A stretch of DNA of 64,000 nt, taken from positions 25,039 to 89,038 of the forward strand of contig NZ_SWDV01000033.1 in assembly GCF_005877905.1 (NCBI RefSeq), in the 5' to 3' direction. This document shows, in pieces, positions 1 through 8,949 of the stretch; position 1 is the first letter of the stretch; every line of letters begins with the position of its first letter. The notes under the pieces are model-generated. The model saw nothing but the letters and a program-made list of their open reading frames with translations, was not told where the DNA came from and did no database searches. Both the position numbers and the translations under genes were made by a program. This DNA comes from Pseudomonas nicosulfuronedens (lineage in GTDB: Bacteria > Pseudomonadota > Gammaproteobacteria > Pseudomonadales > Pseudomonadaceae).

Positions 1-389
1 GCACGGTCAATACCTGCCGTGCGCTGAACCAGACCACCATTGCCGGCGCGGTGGGCAACAACGATTACACCAACCTGACCACCAACTGCGATAACGACGG
101 CTACGTGACTTCCACGTCCTGGGGTTATCGCGCCCGGGCGATCTGGGACTACAACAGCGTGTTTGCCGGGGTGAACCTGCGCCCGAACATCAGCTGGTCC
201 CACGACGTCCACGGCTACGGCCCCAACGGCCTGTTCAACGAGGGCAACAAGGCCATCAGCTTTGGCGTTGATGCGGACTACGCCAACACCTACACCACCA
301 GCCTTTCCTACACCGACTTCTTCGGCGGCGACTTCAACACCTCGGTCGACCGCGACTTCGTCGCACTCAGTTTCGGCGTGAACTTCTAA
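1..389 (+). CDS. DUF1302 outer-membrane protein, C-terminal part
   Basis: This is the last 129 or so codons of a gene that begins before the window; the reading frame is open from position 3. The translation ends in a Phe (GVNF), the usual terminal signal for outer-membrane beta-barrels, and shows alternating aromatic strands such as SYTDFFGGDF and VDRDFVALSFG. It closely resembles the end of the complete DUF1302 gene at 36437, which shares the motifs DVHGYGP/DVEGYGP and a nearly identical last strand. Family members are about 600 residues, predicted porin-like, and usually sit directly before a DUF1329 gene, as here (16 bp gap). Its transported substrate is unknown. The call to DUF1302 is confident; function is not. 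Confidence 0.85.
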   Translation, partial: TVNTCRALNQTTIAGAVGNNDYTNLTTNCDNDGYVTSTSWGYRARAIWDYNSVFAGVNLRPNISWSHDVHGYGPNGLFNEGNKAISFGVDADYANTYTTSLSYTDFFGGDFNTSVDRDFVALSFGVNF

Positions 390-405
390 CGCAGAGGACC
401 AAGCA

Positions 406-1776
406 ATGCTCAATCAACGATTCCTGATGCAGTCCGGCGTGCTGGCCCTGTCCTTGCTGGCCAGCAGCGTAATGGCAGCGGCTCCTGCGGCCGAAGTGGC
501 CCAACTGGGCGCCAGCCTGACGCCCATGGGCGCGGAAAAGGCCGGTAATGCCGATGGCAGTATCCCGGCCTGGACCGGCGGCTTGCCAGTCAACGCCGGC
601 GCGGTCGACGCCAAGGGCTTCCTGGCGGACCCCTTCGCCAATGAAAAACCGCTGTTCGTGATCACCGCCGCCAACGCCGAGCAGTACAAGGCCAAGCTCA
701 CCGACGGCCAGATGGCGATGTTCAAGCGCTATCCGGACACCTACAAGATCCCGGTCTATCCGACCCATCGCACCGCCGCGCTGCCGGACGAAATCTATGC
801 CGCCGCCAAGACCAGCGCCCAGCGCACCGAATTGCTAGCTGGCGGCAATGGCCTGCAGAACTTTGACAGCCGCTACTACGCCTTCCCGATCCCCAAGACC
901 GGCGTGGAACTGGTGTGGAACCACGAGACGCGTTACCGCGGCGGTAACATCCACCGTTACATCACCCGCGTGCAGCCGCAGGTAGACGGTACCTTCTCGA
1001 TGGTGCATTTCGAGGACGAGGTGTCGTACCCGGCCAACCTGGCGGACTTCGACAAGGAGAAGGGCGGCAACATCCTCTTCTACTTCATCCAGCGCGTGAC
1101 CGCGCCAGCGCGCCTGGCGGGCAACGTCCTGCTGGTGCACGAGACCATCGACCAGGTGACGGAGCCACGTCAGGCCTGGGTCTATAACGCCGGCCAGCGC
1201 CGCGTGCGCCGGGCTCCGCAGGTGGCCTACGACGGCCCGGCAACGGCCGCCGACGGTCTGGCCACCTCCGACAACTACGACATGTACAACGGCTCGCCGG
1301 ATCGCTATGACTGGAAACTCGTCGGCAAGAAGGAGCTGTACATCCCTTACAACAGCTACAAGCTGGATTCGCCATCGCTCAAGTACGACGACATCATCAA
1401 GGCCGGCCACATCAACCAGGACCTGACCCGCTATGAGCTGCACCGCGTGTGGGAAGTCGTCGGCACCCTGAAGAGCGGCGAGCGGCATATCTACGCCAAG
1501 CGCCACATGTTCTTCGACGAGGACACCTGGCAACTGGCGGAGGTCGACCACTACGATGGTCGCGGCCAGCTCTGGCGCGTCGGCGAAGGCCACGCCCAGC
1601 AGTACTACAACCAGAAGGTGCCGGGTTATACCGCCGAAGCCCTCTACGACGTCATCTCCGGGCGCTACTCGGTCATGGGCCTGAAGAACGAAGAGCGGCA
1701 GAGCATCGTGTTCGGTGCCAAGGCCCTTGCCGCGGACTACACCCCGGCGGCGCTGCGCCAGACTGGCGTGCGCTGA
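406..1776 (+). CDS. DUF1329 periplasmic/outer-membrane-associated protein
   Basis: A 456-residue DUF1329 protein with a Sec signal peptide (about residues 1-25, ending near VMAAAP). The family signature GNADGSIPAWTGG lies just after the signal, and QRRVRRAPQVAYD and DRYDWKLVGKKELY occur in the second half. DUF1329 has been compared with LolB-like folds, so an outer-membrane export or lipid-handling role is plausible but unproven. The start is supported by an AGAGGA ribosome-binding site at 393-398. It lies 16 bp after the DUF1302 gene and is followed by a strong terminator, so the two form an operon. From memory, P. putida has a similar pair with an adjacent LuxR gene linked in fitness screens to growth on fatty-acid esters; that link is not checked here. 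Confidence 0.88.
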   Translation: MLNQRFLMQSGVLALSLLASSVMAAAPAAEVAQLGASLTPMGAEKAGNADGSIPAWTGGLPVNAGAVDAKGFLADPFANEKPLFVITAANAEQYKAKLTDGQMAMFKRYPDTYKIPVYPTHRTAALPDEIYAAAKTSAQRTELLAGGNGLQNFDSRYYAFPIPKTGVELVWNHETRYRGGNIHRYITRVQPQVDGTFSMVHFEDEVSYPANLADFDKEKGGNILFYFIQRVTAPARLAGNVLLVHETIDQVTEPRQAWVYNAGQRRVRRAPQVAYDGPATAADGLATSDNYDMYNGSPDRYDWKLVGKKELYIPYNSYKLDSPSLKYDDIIKAGHINQDLTRYELHRVWEVVGTLKSGERHIYAKRHMFFDEDTWQLAEVDHYDGRGQLWRVGEGHAQQYYNQKVPGYTAEALYDVISGRYSVMGLKNEERQSIVFGAKALAADYTPAALRQTGVR

Positions 1777-1807
1777 GGCTGCAGGGTTTCACAGAGCAAC
1801 TCCGTGT

Positions 1808-1835
1808 TGGGCGGCCCATGGGCCGCCCTTTTTTG
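1808..1835 (+). terminator. Rho-independent terminator after the DUF1302-DUF1329 operon
   Basis: A perfect palindromic stem GGGCGGCC/GGCCGCCC is followed by a run of six T. It sits about 30 bp after the DUF1329 stop codon and separates the operon from the LuxR gene. Confidence 0.85.
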
Positions 1836-1922
1836 TGCCAGATCGTCGGCAAGTCCAATACAGTCGGCGCTTCAATCCGTACGATGCCTCCTTTGTCTCA
1901 CTGCAAACCAACGAGTAACGCC

Positions 1923-4457
1923 ATGCCCACGGCGACTATCTACACGGACCCGTGCCGCGCTCCCGCCTTGCCCACCGGCTTCCTGCCACGCCCACGCCTG
2001 AGCCAGGCGCTTCTTCACTCTTCGTGCCGCTTGCGGCTGATCTGCGCCCCGGCCGGTAGTGGCAAGAGCGTGCTGCTGCGCGAGTGCGCCCAGGCTCGAC
2101 CGGAAGGCACGCGCCTGCACTGGCTGGATCTGAAGGGGCTGCGCCTGGATGAAGACTCACTGCTGAGTCTCCTGGCCAAGGCGCTCGGCCTGGTTGGCAA
2201 TGACGTGGGCAGCGTGCTTGCCTGCCTGGCGCAACAGGATGGCCCTCTCTGGATCATGCTCGATGACCTGCCGCAGCTGGGTGATGAGCGTCTTGACCGG
2301 CTCCTCGACCTGCTGCTTCACGCCTCGTCGGCCAATGTGCGTTGGTGGCTCGCGAGCCGACGTCGGCCTGCCTGCAAGCTGGAGCGATTGCTGCTGGAAG
2401 GGGAGTTGTTCGAGCTCGGGGCCGACGACCTGGCCATGACCGCTGCCGAGTTGCGTGATCTGCTGGGTAGTCTTTATGGCGAAGCTCCGCCTGCAACGGT
2501 GCAGGCGCTGATGGCTCAGACGGATGGGTGGTTCGCTGGCATCCGCTTGCGCCTGCATGGCCGCGATCCTGGTCAGCCACCAGAGGCCGCTCAGGGCAAT
2601 GCACTGGTTCGCCGGTATCTGGAGCAGGAGGTGCTCGCCGAGCTGTCGGACGACTTGCGACAGGCGCTTTGCAAGCTTTCCTGCCTGCAGGATTTCGATG
2701 CCTCTCTCTGCGAGCATGTGCTCGGTGTTGGCGAAGGCCAGCTGTTGCTTCAGCAATTGCTGGAGGCGGGCGTATTCATCGAAACGCTGGACAGCGATCA
2801 AGGGCTGCATCGCGTGAGGCCAGCGGTGGGAAGCATCCTCGCAGCGGAGGTGGCGCAGAATCTCAAGCGCGCTCTGTTCCGCCATGCATGCCAATGGGCG
2901 GCGGGGCGCGAGCAGATTCGCCAAGCCATCGACTATGCATTGCTGGCTGACCAGGCTGAGATCGCCGCCAGTCTCTTGCAGCACTTCAACCGCGACAGGT
3001 TGCTGCACGGTAGCCAGATGGCGCGCGTGCTTCGCTGGCGCAACCTTTTACCCGTGGAACTCATTTCCAGTACCCCTCGGCTGCTGATCCTCAACTCCTG
3101 GGCGCTGCTCATCAGCGGTCGGCTGGATGAAGCCGAGATCTGCGCCGCGCAACTGCAACGGTTTCTGCCGCAGCCGACGGCGCAGCGCCAGCGTGAACTG
3201 CTCGCACAGTGCCAGGCACTCAGCGGCAAGCTCGAGTACCACCGCGGCAGGGTCGATACCCCGCATATGCGCGAGGCGCTGGAGAACCTGCCGGAGTCCG
3301 CCTGGGCACAACACGTGATAGTGCTGACAGCGCTCATCGAAGTGGAAATAGTCGACGGGCGCCTCGAGACGGCCCAGCAGTTCCACCGCGACGCCATCAG
3401 AGTGGCTCGCCGCCACGGCAGCCGGGTGCTCGAGGCCTTGCTGCTGCTGCAGCAGGTACAGCTCCTGGAGATGCGCGGCGAGCTCAAGGCCGCATTGCGC
3501 CTGGCGGAACAGCTCCACCACGAGCTGAATGCTGCGGGGAGGGGCGAAGCCAATCCGCTGAGTGGTCGAACAAGATTGCGCCTGGGAGCGTTGCTGACTC
3601 GCTTGGGCCAATACGCCGCAGCCCGTGGACACTTCGAGGCTGGATTGCAGGAGTGCCTGGACTGCGAAGATCCAGCCGCCTCCTGGGGATACATAGGGCT
3701 GGCCGAGCTGGATGCGATGCAACAGTCCCTTTCGCAAGCCCATCTCCGTCTCGCCGATGCCGAGCGGTTGCTGCAGTTCCGCAACATCACCGAGCCGCTG
3801 TACCAGAATCTGCTGCTGCTGGGTTACGCCCGGCTCTGGATCCAGGAGGGGCACGCCAGCCGTGCCCGCGCTGCGCTGGAAGCGTGTCTGCTGCAGTACA
3901 GCGGCCCCGCCCGCAAGAGGCCACCCTATGGCAACCCCGAGTTGGTGCAACACCTCCAGCTGGCGCTTGCCCATGCACGCCTGGCGTCGGGGGAGGATGT
4001 CTCGGCAATCTTCGAAGGGATGCTCAAGGCTGCCCTTCAGCAGGAGCGGCGCGCTCTGGCGGTGGAACTGTGGTTCGGCCTGGCCGAGGCACACTATGCC
4101 AAGGGCCAGCAGCTCTCCGCGCGGCGGGCGTTGCTGGATGCGATGTCGCTGTCCCGGCAGATCGGCATGGTCAGTGCGGAGTACGCTTGCAGCCTGCGCA
4201 ATCCGGGCCTGGTTCGCTGGGGGAAGGAATCCCTCCGAGCCGACGACCAGCAGCCCGCCGCGGTGCTGCTCAGCCCGCGTGAGCTGTCGGTGCTGAAGAT
4301 GATCGCCCAGGGGTTGTCCAACCAGGACATTGCCGAGCAGCTCTTCATTTCCCTGCACACGGTCAAGAGCCATGCGCAGAAGATCAATGTGAAGCTTGGA
4401 GTGGCGCGCCGCACCCAGGCCATCGTCCGCGCCAAGGAGCTGGGGCTGGTGAGATAG
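1923..4457 (+). CDS. MalT-like LuxR-family ATP-dependent transcriptional regulator
   Basis: An 844-residue regulator of the large MalT/LAL type. The N-terminal STAND-type NTPase has a Walker A at residues 42-49 (APAGSGKS) and a Walker B around 110-115 (WIMLDD). The middle is Leu/Ala-rich and helical, consistent with TPR-like repeats. The LuxR helix-turn-helix occupies about residues 783-844 (LSPRELSVLKMIAQGLSNQD, then HTVKSHAQKI). I chose ATG 1923 because it begins just before the conserved ATPase; an in-frame ATG at 1884 is possible. Regulators of this type bind an inducer and ATP before activating promoters. Its place directly after a DUF1302-DUF1329 pair makes that operon the obvious target, by inference. 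Confidence 0.88.
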   Translation: MPTATIYTDPCRAPALPTGFLPRPRLSQALLHSSCRLRLICAPAGSGKSVLLRECAQARPEGTRLHWLDLKGLRLDEDSLLSLLAKALGLVGNDVGSVLACLAQQDGPLWIMLDDLPQLGDERLDRLLDLLLHASSANVRWWLASRRRPACKLERLLLEGELFELGADDLAMTAAELRDLLGSLYGEAPPATVQALMAQTDGWFAGIRLRLHGRDPGQPPEAAQGNALVRRYLEQEVLAELSDDLRQALCKLSCLQDFDASLCEHVLGVGEGQLLLQQLLEAGVFIETLDSDQGLHRVRPAVGSILAAEVAQNLKRALFRHACQWAAGREQIRQAIDYALLADQAEIAASLLQHFNRDRLLHGSQMARVLRWRNLLPVELISSTPRLLILNSWALLISGRLDEAEICAAQLQRFLPQPTAQRQRELLAQCQALSGKLEYHRGRVDTPHMREALENLPESAWAQHVIVLTALIEVEIVDGRLETAQQFHRDAIRVARRHGSRVLEALLLLQQVQLLEMRGELKAALRLAEQLHHELNAAGRGEANPLSGRTRLRLGALLTRLGQYAAARGHFEAGLQECLDCEDPAASWGYIGLAELDAMQQSLSQAHLRLADAERLLQFRNITEPLYQNLLLLGYARLWIQEGHASRARAALEACLLQYSGPARKRPPYGNPELVQHLQLALAHARLASGEDVSAIFEGMLKAALQQERRALAVELWFGLAEAHYAKGQQLSARRALLDAMSLSRQIGMVSAEYACSLRNPGLVRWGKESLRADDQQPAAVLLSPRELSVLKMIAQGLSNQDIAEQLFISLHTVKSHAQKINVKLGVARRTQAIVRAKELGLVR

Positions 4458-4474
4458 CGCCGCGATGCTCCGTC

Positions 4475-5515
4475 CTAGTCAGGCAGATCGGCCGATAGCG
4501 AGGCGTCTGCGGCATCGAGCAACTGTCGGCGCATTCCGCGCGGCGTGTCATCGAACCAGCGGCGGCAGGCACGGTTGAAGACGCTTTGTTCGCTGTAGCC
4601 CAGCAGGCCAGCCACCTGGGACAGTGGCATATGGCGCTCGGCCAGATAGCGCTGCGCACAGGAGCGCCGAGCCTGTTCCAGCAACGCCTCGAAGCCCGTT
4701 CCCTCGTCGGCAAGGCGCCGTTGCAGCACCCGTTCATGCAACCCCAGCTGCTCGGCGATCAGGCTGATGCGGCAGCGCTGAGTCGGCAACGTCCGCAGGA
4801 TCAGCGTTTCCACTTGCCGCACCAGGCCAGCGGAGCCCTGTGCATCGAAGGGGCTGAGGTAGTCCAGCAATACCCGGTGTAACTGGGCGTCCTGACGCTC
4901 GATTCGCTGGCCGAGCTGGTCCGGGCTCAGGATCAGGGCATTGCAGTCCTGGCCGAAATAGATGGTCGTCCTGAAGTAGCGCCGGTACCGGGCGGAGGGC
5001 AGTGAGCCGGCCCCGGCGAGCAGAAGGGCCTGGGCGCTGAACTGGCTGCCGCAGAGCAATTTCATCGTGTTGTATCCCACGCCCAGCGCGAGGTCCTGCA
5101 TCTGTCGCCGCCTCGTTGGGCCGGGCAGGCGGATCTCGATCACCAGCCGGGGCGCCTCAGGCTCCGAGCGGTCGAGTTGCACGTCGATGCCGGGGCTGTG
5201 GTAGCCGATGAAGCGCGATATCTCCTCCAGTGCCTGGCCGACGGTTGCCGAGTTTCGCGCAATCAGTGCGACGGGCCCCAGGACATGCAGGTCCTGATAC
5301 TCCGCCATGCGCAGACCCAGGTCGGGGCAGTCCAGCTCATTGGCAGCACATTCGAGCACCGCCACCAGCGATCTCAGCGGGACCCGCGCGTCGTCATCTT
5401 CGAGTGCGCGTGGGTCGATCTGGAAGCGACGCAGGAACTGGGCAGGATCGCCGCCCAGCTGCGCGACCAACTGCGGAAATCCAATGAACGAGGTGGTGCG
5501 GATGAGTGCTGTCAC
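4475..5515 (-). CDS. AraC-family regulator (OruR/arabinose-binding-domain type)
   Basis: A protein of about 346 residues with an N-terminal Arabinose_bd-type sensing domain (SFIGFPQLVAQLGGDP near the start, then DLGLRMAEYQDL) and a C-terminal AraC helix-turn-helix (AEQLGLHERVLQRRLADEG and VAGLLGYSEQSVFNRACRRW). There is no ATG near the start. I chose GTG 5515, which gives an N-terminus like other family members; TTG 5524 is an alternative. Two near-identical direct repeats lie right at the start codon (5516-5552), a likely operator. It is divergent from the GMC dehydrogenase at 5643, which it probably activates. The inducer is unknown; a dehydrogenase substrate is a reasonable guess. Confidence 0.85.
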   Translation of the reverse strand: MTALIRTTSFIGFPQLVAQLGGDPAQFLRRFQIDPRALEDDDARVPLRSLVAVLECAANELDCPDLGLRMAEYQDLHVLGPVALIARNSATVGQALEEISRFIGYHSPGIDVQLDRSEPEAPRLVIEIRLPGPTRRRQMQDLALGVGYNTMKLLCGSQFSAQALLLAGAGSLPSARYRRYFRTTIYFGQDCNALILSPDQLGQRIERQDAQLHRVLLDYLSPFDAQGSAGLVRQVETLILRTLPTQRCRISLIAEQLGLHERVLQRRLADEGTGFEALLEQARRSCAQRYLAERHMPLSQVAGLLGYSEQSVFNRACRRWFDDTPRGMRRQLLDAADASLSADLPD

Positions 5516-5552
5516 AGTCGTCAAAAATCAAATGCTAGTCGTCAAGGATCAA
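5516..5552. promoter_or_regulatory. Tandem direct repeats, probable AraC-type operator
   Basis: AGTCGTCAAAAATCAA at 5516-5531 and AGTCGTCAAGGATCAA at 5537-5552 match at 14 of 16 positions with a 21-bp period, two helical turns. AraC activators commonly bind such directly repeated half-sites. The site lies between the AraC gene and the divergent GMC gene, about 90 bp before the latter's start. Confidence 0.6.
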
Positions 5553-5642
5553 TTAATTTGCTCCTCATCGACGAAGAATTCCAGACCCCGGCACCCCGTG
5601 ATCTGCCGGGTGCCCATCATCCGCGAACCGAGAAGAACAAGT

Positions 5643-7229
5643 ATGGAATTCGATTACGTCATCGTTGGCGCCGGCTCGGCTGGCTGCGTACTCGCTAATC
5701 GCCTCAGTGCCGATCCGTCAGTGCGGGTGTGCCTGCTGGAGGCCGGTTCCGAAGACACCTCCCCGTTGATCCATGCTCCGATCGGCGTGGCGGCGATCCT
5801 CCCGACGCGCCATGTGAACTGGGCATTGCAGACGGTGCCACAGCCAGGCCTGATGGGGCGCCATGGGTACCAGCCACGGGGGAAAACCCTGGGGGGCAGC
5901 AGTTCGATCAACGGCATGATCTACATCCGTGGTCACCGCAGCGACTACGACGACTGGCAAGCCCTCGGTAACCCCGGCTGGTCCTATGACGACGTCCTGC
6001 CGTACTTCCGGAAAAGTGAAGGCCACCATCTGGGTGGCAGCCCTTTCCATGGCGGCGAGGGCGAGTTGCATGTGGGGAGGGTGCAGCCGCACGCGGTCAC
6101 CAATGCGTTCCTTGACGCGGCCGGCCAGGCGGGGCATCAACGCAACGCCGACTTCAATGGCGCCGAGCAGGAGGGCGTGGGGCACTACGACGTGACCATT
6201 CGCGACGGGCGCCGCTGGAGCGCCGCCGCCGCCTTCCTCAAACCGATCCGCGAGCTGCGCGGCAACCTGACCGTCATTACCGGTGTGCATGCTCAGCGCA
6301 TCCTGCTGCAAGGCAAGCGTGCGGTGGGTATGCAGGTATCGCTGAAAGGCGAGCGCCTGGAAATCCGAGCGCGCCGTGAAGTCCTGCTCAGTGCAGGGGC
6401 GTTTGCCAGCCCGCAGCTACTGATGCTTTCGGGAATCGGCGCGCAGAGCGAGCTCAAGCCCCAGGGCATTGCCTTGCACCATGAACTGCCCGGGGTCGGG
6501 CAGAACCTTCAGGATCATCCCGATATCGTGGCCTGCTACAAAAGCCACGACACCTCGCTGCTGGGTATCTCCGCCAGCGGTACGGTAAAGATGGGAAAGG
6601 CCTTCGTCGAATATGCGCGCCACAAGACCGGTCCCTTCGCCAGCAACTGCGCGGAGAGTGGGGGGTTCCTCAAGACCTCGCAGGAGCTGCCACGCCCGGA
6701 CATCCAGTTGCACGCGGTCATCGGGCCGATCGACGACCATGGCAGAAAGCTGCATTGGGGGCATGGCTTCAGCTGTCACGTTTGCGTGCTGCGTCCCAAG
6801 AGCGTCGGCAGCGTCGGATTGCACTCGGCCGATCCTTTCGCGCCGCCGCGCATCGACCCGAATTTCCTCGGCCACGACGATGATGTCGGCACGCTGCTCA
6901 AGGGCTATCGCATGGTGCGGGAGATCGTGGGGCAGTCGCCGCTGGTGCGCTATGGGCTGAAGGACCTGTACGGCAGCGACCTGGCCAGCGATGAGCAATT
7001 GATCGAGCTGTTGCGCAGGCGCACCGACACCGTCTATCACCCTGTCGGTACCTGCAAGATGGGGAGCGACGAGATGGCCGTGGTGGACAACCAGCTCCGC
7101 GTGCATGGCATCGAAGGGCTCAGGGTTGTCGATGCCTCGATCATGCCGACCCTGATCGGGGGCAACACCAACGCACCGACCATCATGATTGCTGAGAGAG
7201 CCGCTGAGTGGATCAGGGCGGCGCAATGA
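5643..7229 (+). CDS. GMC-family oxidoreductase (FAD alcohol/choline dehydrogenase type)
   Basis: A 528-residue flavoprotein of the glucose-methanol-choline family. It has the FAD Rossmann motif at residues 6-21 (VIVGAGSAGCVLANRL), the GMC signature at 84-90 (GGSSSIN) and the C-terminal catalytic block HPVGTCKMG with His466 plus GGNTNAPT with Asn508/510. Members oxidise primary alcohols to aldehydes with FAD. The substrate is not readable from sequence; similarity to AlkJ/BetA-type enzymes suggests an aliphatic or terpenoid alcohol. ATG 5643 follows GAGAAG and starts exactly at the FAD fold. It has no signal peptide, so it is cytoplasmic or membrane-associated. Likely controlled by the divergent AraC gene. 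Confidence 0.92.
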   Translation: MEFDYVIVGAGSAGCVLANRLSADPSVRVCLLEAGSEDTSPLIHAPIGVAAILPTRHVNWALQTVPQPGLMGRHGYQPRGKTLGGSSSINGMIYIRGHRSDYDDWQALGNPGWSYDDVLPYFRKSEGHHLGGSPFHGGEGELHVGRVQPHAVTNAFLDAAGQAGHQRNADFNGAEQEGVGHYDVTIRDGRRWSAAAAFLKPIRELRGNLTVITGVHAQRILLQGKRAVGMQVSLKGERLEIRARREVLLSAGAFASPQLLMLSGIGAQSELKPQGIALHHELPGVGQNLQDHPDIVACYKSHDTSLLGISASGTVKMGKAFVEYARHKTGPFASNCAESGGFLKTSQELPRPDIQLHAVIGPIDDHGRKLHWGHGFSCHVCVLRPKSVGSVGLHSADPFAPPRIDPNFLGHDDDVGTLLKGYRMVREIVGQSPLVRYGLKDLYGSDLASDEQLIELLRRRTDTVYHPVGTCKMGSDEMAVVDNQLRVHGIEGLRVVDASIMPTLIGGNTNAPTIMIAERAAEWIRAAQ

Positions 7230-7348
7230 CCCGATCGGCAGGCAGCTATCGCATGTGCCTTTGAACCGGATTCGCCCGGGCTCTGTTGCGGAGCTCGCTC
7301 GCACGCCAGGCGGGTAGGGCGCTAGCGGTTCAGCGCATCGGCAGTCAC

Positions 7349-7374
7349 CGGCAGCTTCTGACCCGAAGCTGCCG
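7349..7374 (+). terminator. Hairpin downstream of the GMC gene
   Basis: A perfect 10-bp inverted repeat (CGGCAGCTTC / GAAGCTGCCG, 6-nt loop) lies 120 bp after the GMC stop. It lacks a clear T run, so termination is only possible; it could act for either of the two convergent genes. Confidence 0.4.
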
Positions 7375-7430
7375 TGTTGGCCAGTCACTCGCCGGAGGGA
7401 TTGCCGAGACGATGAAAGCCGCGACCGGGC

Positions 7431-7949
7431 TCAGTCCGAAGACTGAGCCGTGGTGGTATCGGAAGTGGTTTCGGCGGTGGCGGGAGTACGATTTTTCAAC
7501 TTCTCCCGATTCCGACGCTCCTGGCTGCGTTGCCGCGAAGCCTGCTGCTTCGCGTGCAGCGCCTGGGCGGCGGTCACGCTGCCGACTGCCTGGCCGTTCA
7601 AGTCCAGGCGCGGTGCGTTCTCCACCATGCTGGCCCAGTATCGAGCTCCCCGGCACCACGCCGCGACACCCAGTTTGAGCTGCTCGCTGGTTATCCCGAG
7701 TTGCGCCAGGTGTTGCTCGGCATCCTTGAGAATCCCTTCCTTGAGCGGAACCTTGGGCGCCGGATTCACGGGGAAGGCCAATGGAAAATGCCGCTGCAAT
7801 CGCCAGATCGCTTCCAGCGCAGGATCCTGCTCACGAGGTTTCTCCTGCGGTGTGGCCTTCGGCTTGCGGCGCTTCTCGCCAGCGGCCTTGGCCTGCTCTT
7901 TTTCTGCCCGCAGGCGGTCACGTAGCCCAGCTAGTTGTTCAAAACCCAT
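7431..7949 (-). CDS. ProQ/FinO-family RNA-binding protein
   Basis: A 172-residue protein with a basic N-terminal tail (residues 10-35, rich in Lys/Arg/Glu), a ProQ/FinO core at about 40-125 (WRLQRHFPLAFPVNPAPKVP, then LKEGILKDAEQHL and WCRGARYWASM) and a Lys/Arg-rich, then Thr/Ser-rich C-terminal tail. Family members are RNA chaperones that bind structured sRNAs and mRNA 3' ends. It is longer than minimal ProQ proteins of pseudomonads and has flexible tails on both sides. It is transcribed alone, convergent with the GMC gene. Its last codons form a stable hairpin with a TTCG tetraloop on the coding strand. Confidence 0.88.
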   Translation of the reverse strand: MGFEQLAGLRDRLRAEKEQAKAAGEKRRKPKATPQEKPREQDPALEAIWRLQRHFPLAFPVNPAPKVPLKEGILKDAEQHLAQLGITSEQLKLGVAAWCRGARYWASMVENAPRLDLNGQAVGSVTAAQALHAKQQASRQRSQERRNREKLKNRTPATAETTSDTTTAQSSD

Positions 7950-8154
7950 TGTTCAATTCACAGCTTCGAGGTTGATTGCGTGGTGCAAGGTTATTCCATA
8001 CAGCCCTTGGGATCACCTGAATCAGCACAAATCGTCTCTGTTTTCGTCGGCAAATGATGAATCCACCGCCGACAAAGGCTCCTGGTAGTAGCGTCCCCGG
8101 TGGTCGAGGTCGCTCATTCTGAAGCCGTCGCTGGGGGCGCAGTTCGTCGTTAAA

Positions 8155-8177
8155 TCTAAATTTAAATTGAATTTAGA
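8155..8177. promoter_or_regulatory. Inverted-repeat operator before the TetR gene
   Basis: Perfect 8-bp arms TCTAAATT and AATTTAGA with a 7-nt spacer lie 51 bp before the TetR start, inside an unusually AT-rich patch. This is a typical autoregulatory TetR operator layout; binding is inferred. Confidence 0.6.
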
Positions 8178-8227
8178 GTTTGCCTGCGTCAGTCTGGTCG
8201 ACATCGTTCCTGCGCCAAGGAAAACCC

Positions 8228-8893
8228 ATGGCCTCCCGCGAATCCCGTAAAGATGGTGAAGCGACCCGAATCCGCATCCTCGAAGCCGCCGGCGAACTGC
8301 TCGCGACTCTCGGTTTCGCCGAAACCAGCAACAAGGCGGTGGCCGCCAAGGCGGAGGTGGACCTGGCCTCGATCAACTACCACTTCGGCAGCCGCAGCGG
8401 TCTTTACCAGGCGGTGCTGGGGGAGGCCCGGCGGCGCTTTCTCGATATTGCCGATCTGCAGCGGATCATCCAGGCCGAGCAACCCGCGCCGGACAAGCTG
8501 CTTGCACTGACCGAACTGGTGGTGCGCAAGGCGTCGCGTGGACGAGAGAGCTGGCATTTGCGAGTGCTCGCCGCCGAAGCCCTGGCGCCCAGCAGCCACG
8601 GTCAGGAGGTGCTGCATCCGCAGAAGGCGCTGAAGCTGACGTTGCTCAAGCAGCTGTTCAGCGAGATCACCGGGATCCCGGCAGACGACCCCACGCTGGT
8701 CCCCTGCATCCTCAGCGTGACCGCGCCCTGGGCAATGCTGCTGATCGGCCCCCGCGGCGGGCACGGTGCCCTGCGCGACATCCTCGACATGCCCGGTGAA
8801 GTGGTCACCGCGCAGCTGTACAGCTTCACCCTGGCGGGCCTGCGGGAGGTAGGTCGTCAGTACCAACTGCGGGCTACCGCGGCGGACTGCTGA
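8228..8893 (+). CDS. TetR/AcrR-family repressor
   Basis: A 221-residue regulator with an N-terminal TetR helix-turn-helix (residues 12-58, ending in the typical ASINYHFGSRSGLYQAV) and an all-helical ligand domain resembling the CecR-type (DUF1956) C-terminus. ATG 8228 is preceded by AAGGAA at about 8217; an upstream GTG/ATG extension would add 16 unconserved residues. It lies 56 bp before a drug-type exporter on the same strand, so the pair most likely forms a ligand-derepressed efflux operon. The upstream palindrome at 8155-8177 is a candidate autoregulatory site. Confidence 0.88.
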   Translation: MASRESRKDGEATRIRILEAAGELLATLGFAETSNKAVAAKAEVDLASINYHFGSRSGLYQAVLGEARRRFLDIADLQRIIQAEQPAPDKLLALTELVVRKASRGRESWHLRVLAAEALAPSSHGQEVLHPQKALKLTLLKQLFSEITGIPADDPTLVPCILSVTAPWAMLLIGPRGGHGALRDILDMPGEVVTAQLYSFTLAGLREVGRQYQLRATAADC

Positions 8894-8949
8894 GTCCGCA
8901 CACGGCTGCATTCCCGCGCAACGATGTCCCCTCTCTTCAGGTCAGCCCC

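Noticed and set aside
3048..4373. A 441-codon frame opposite the LuxR gene
   Set aside because: Antisense shadow: Gln/Leu-rich without motifs, while the plus frame has Walker motifs and a LuxR HTH.
8022..8117. A 31-codon frame (MSDLDHRGRYYQEP) on the minus strand
   Set aside because: No Shine-Dalgarno and no recognisable similarity; too short to support alone.
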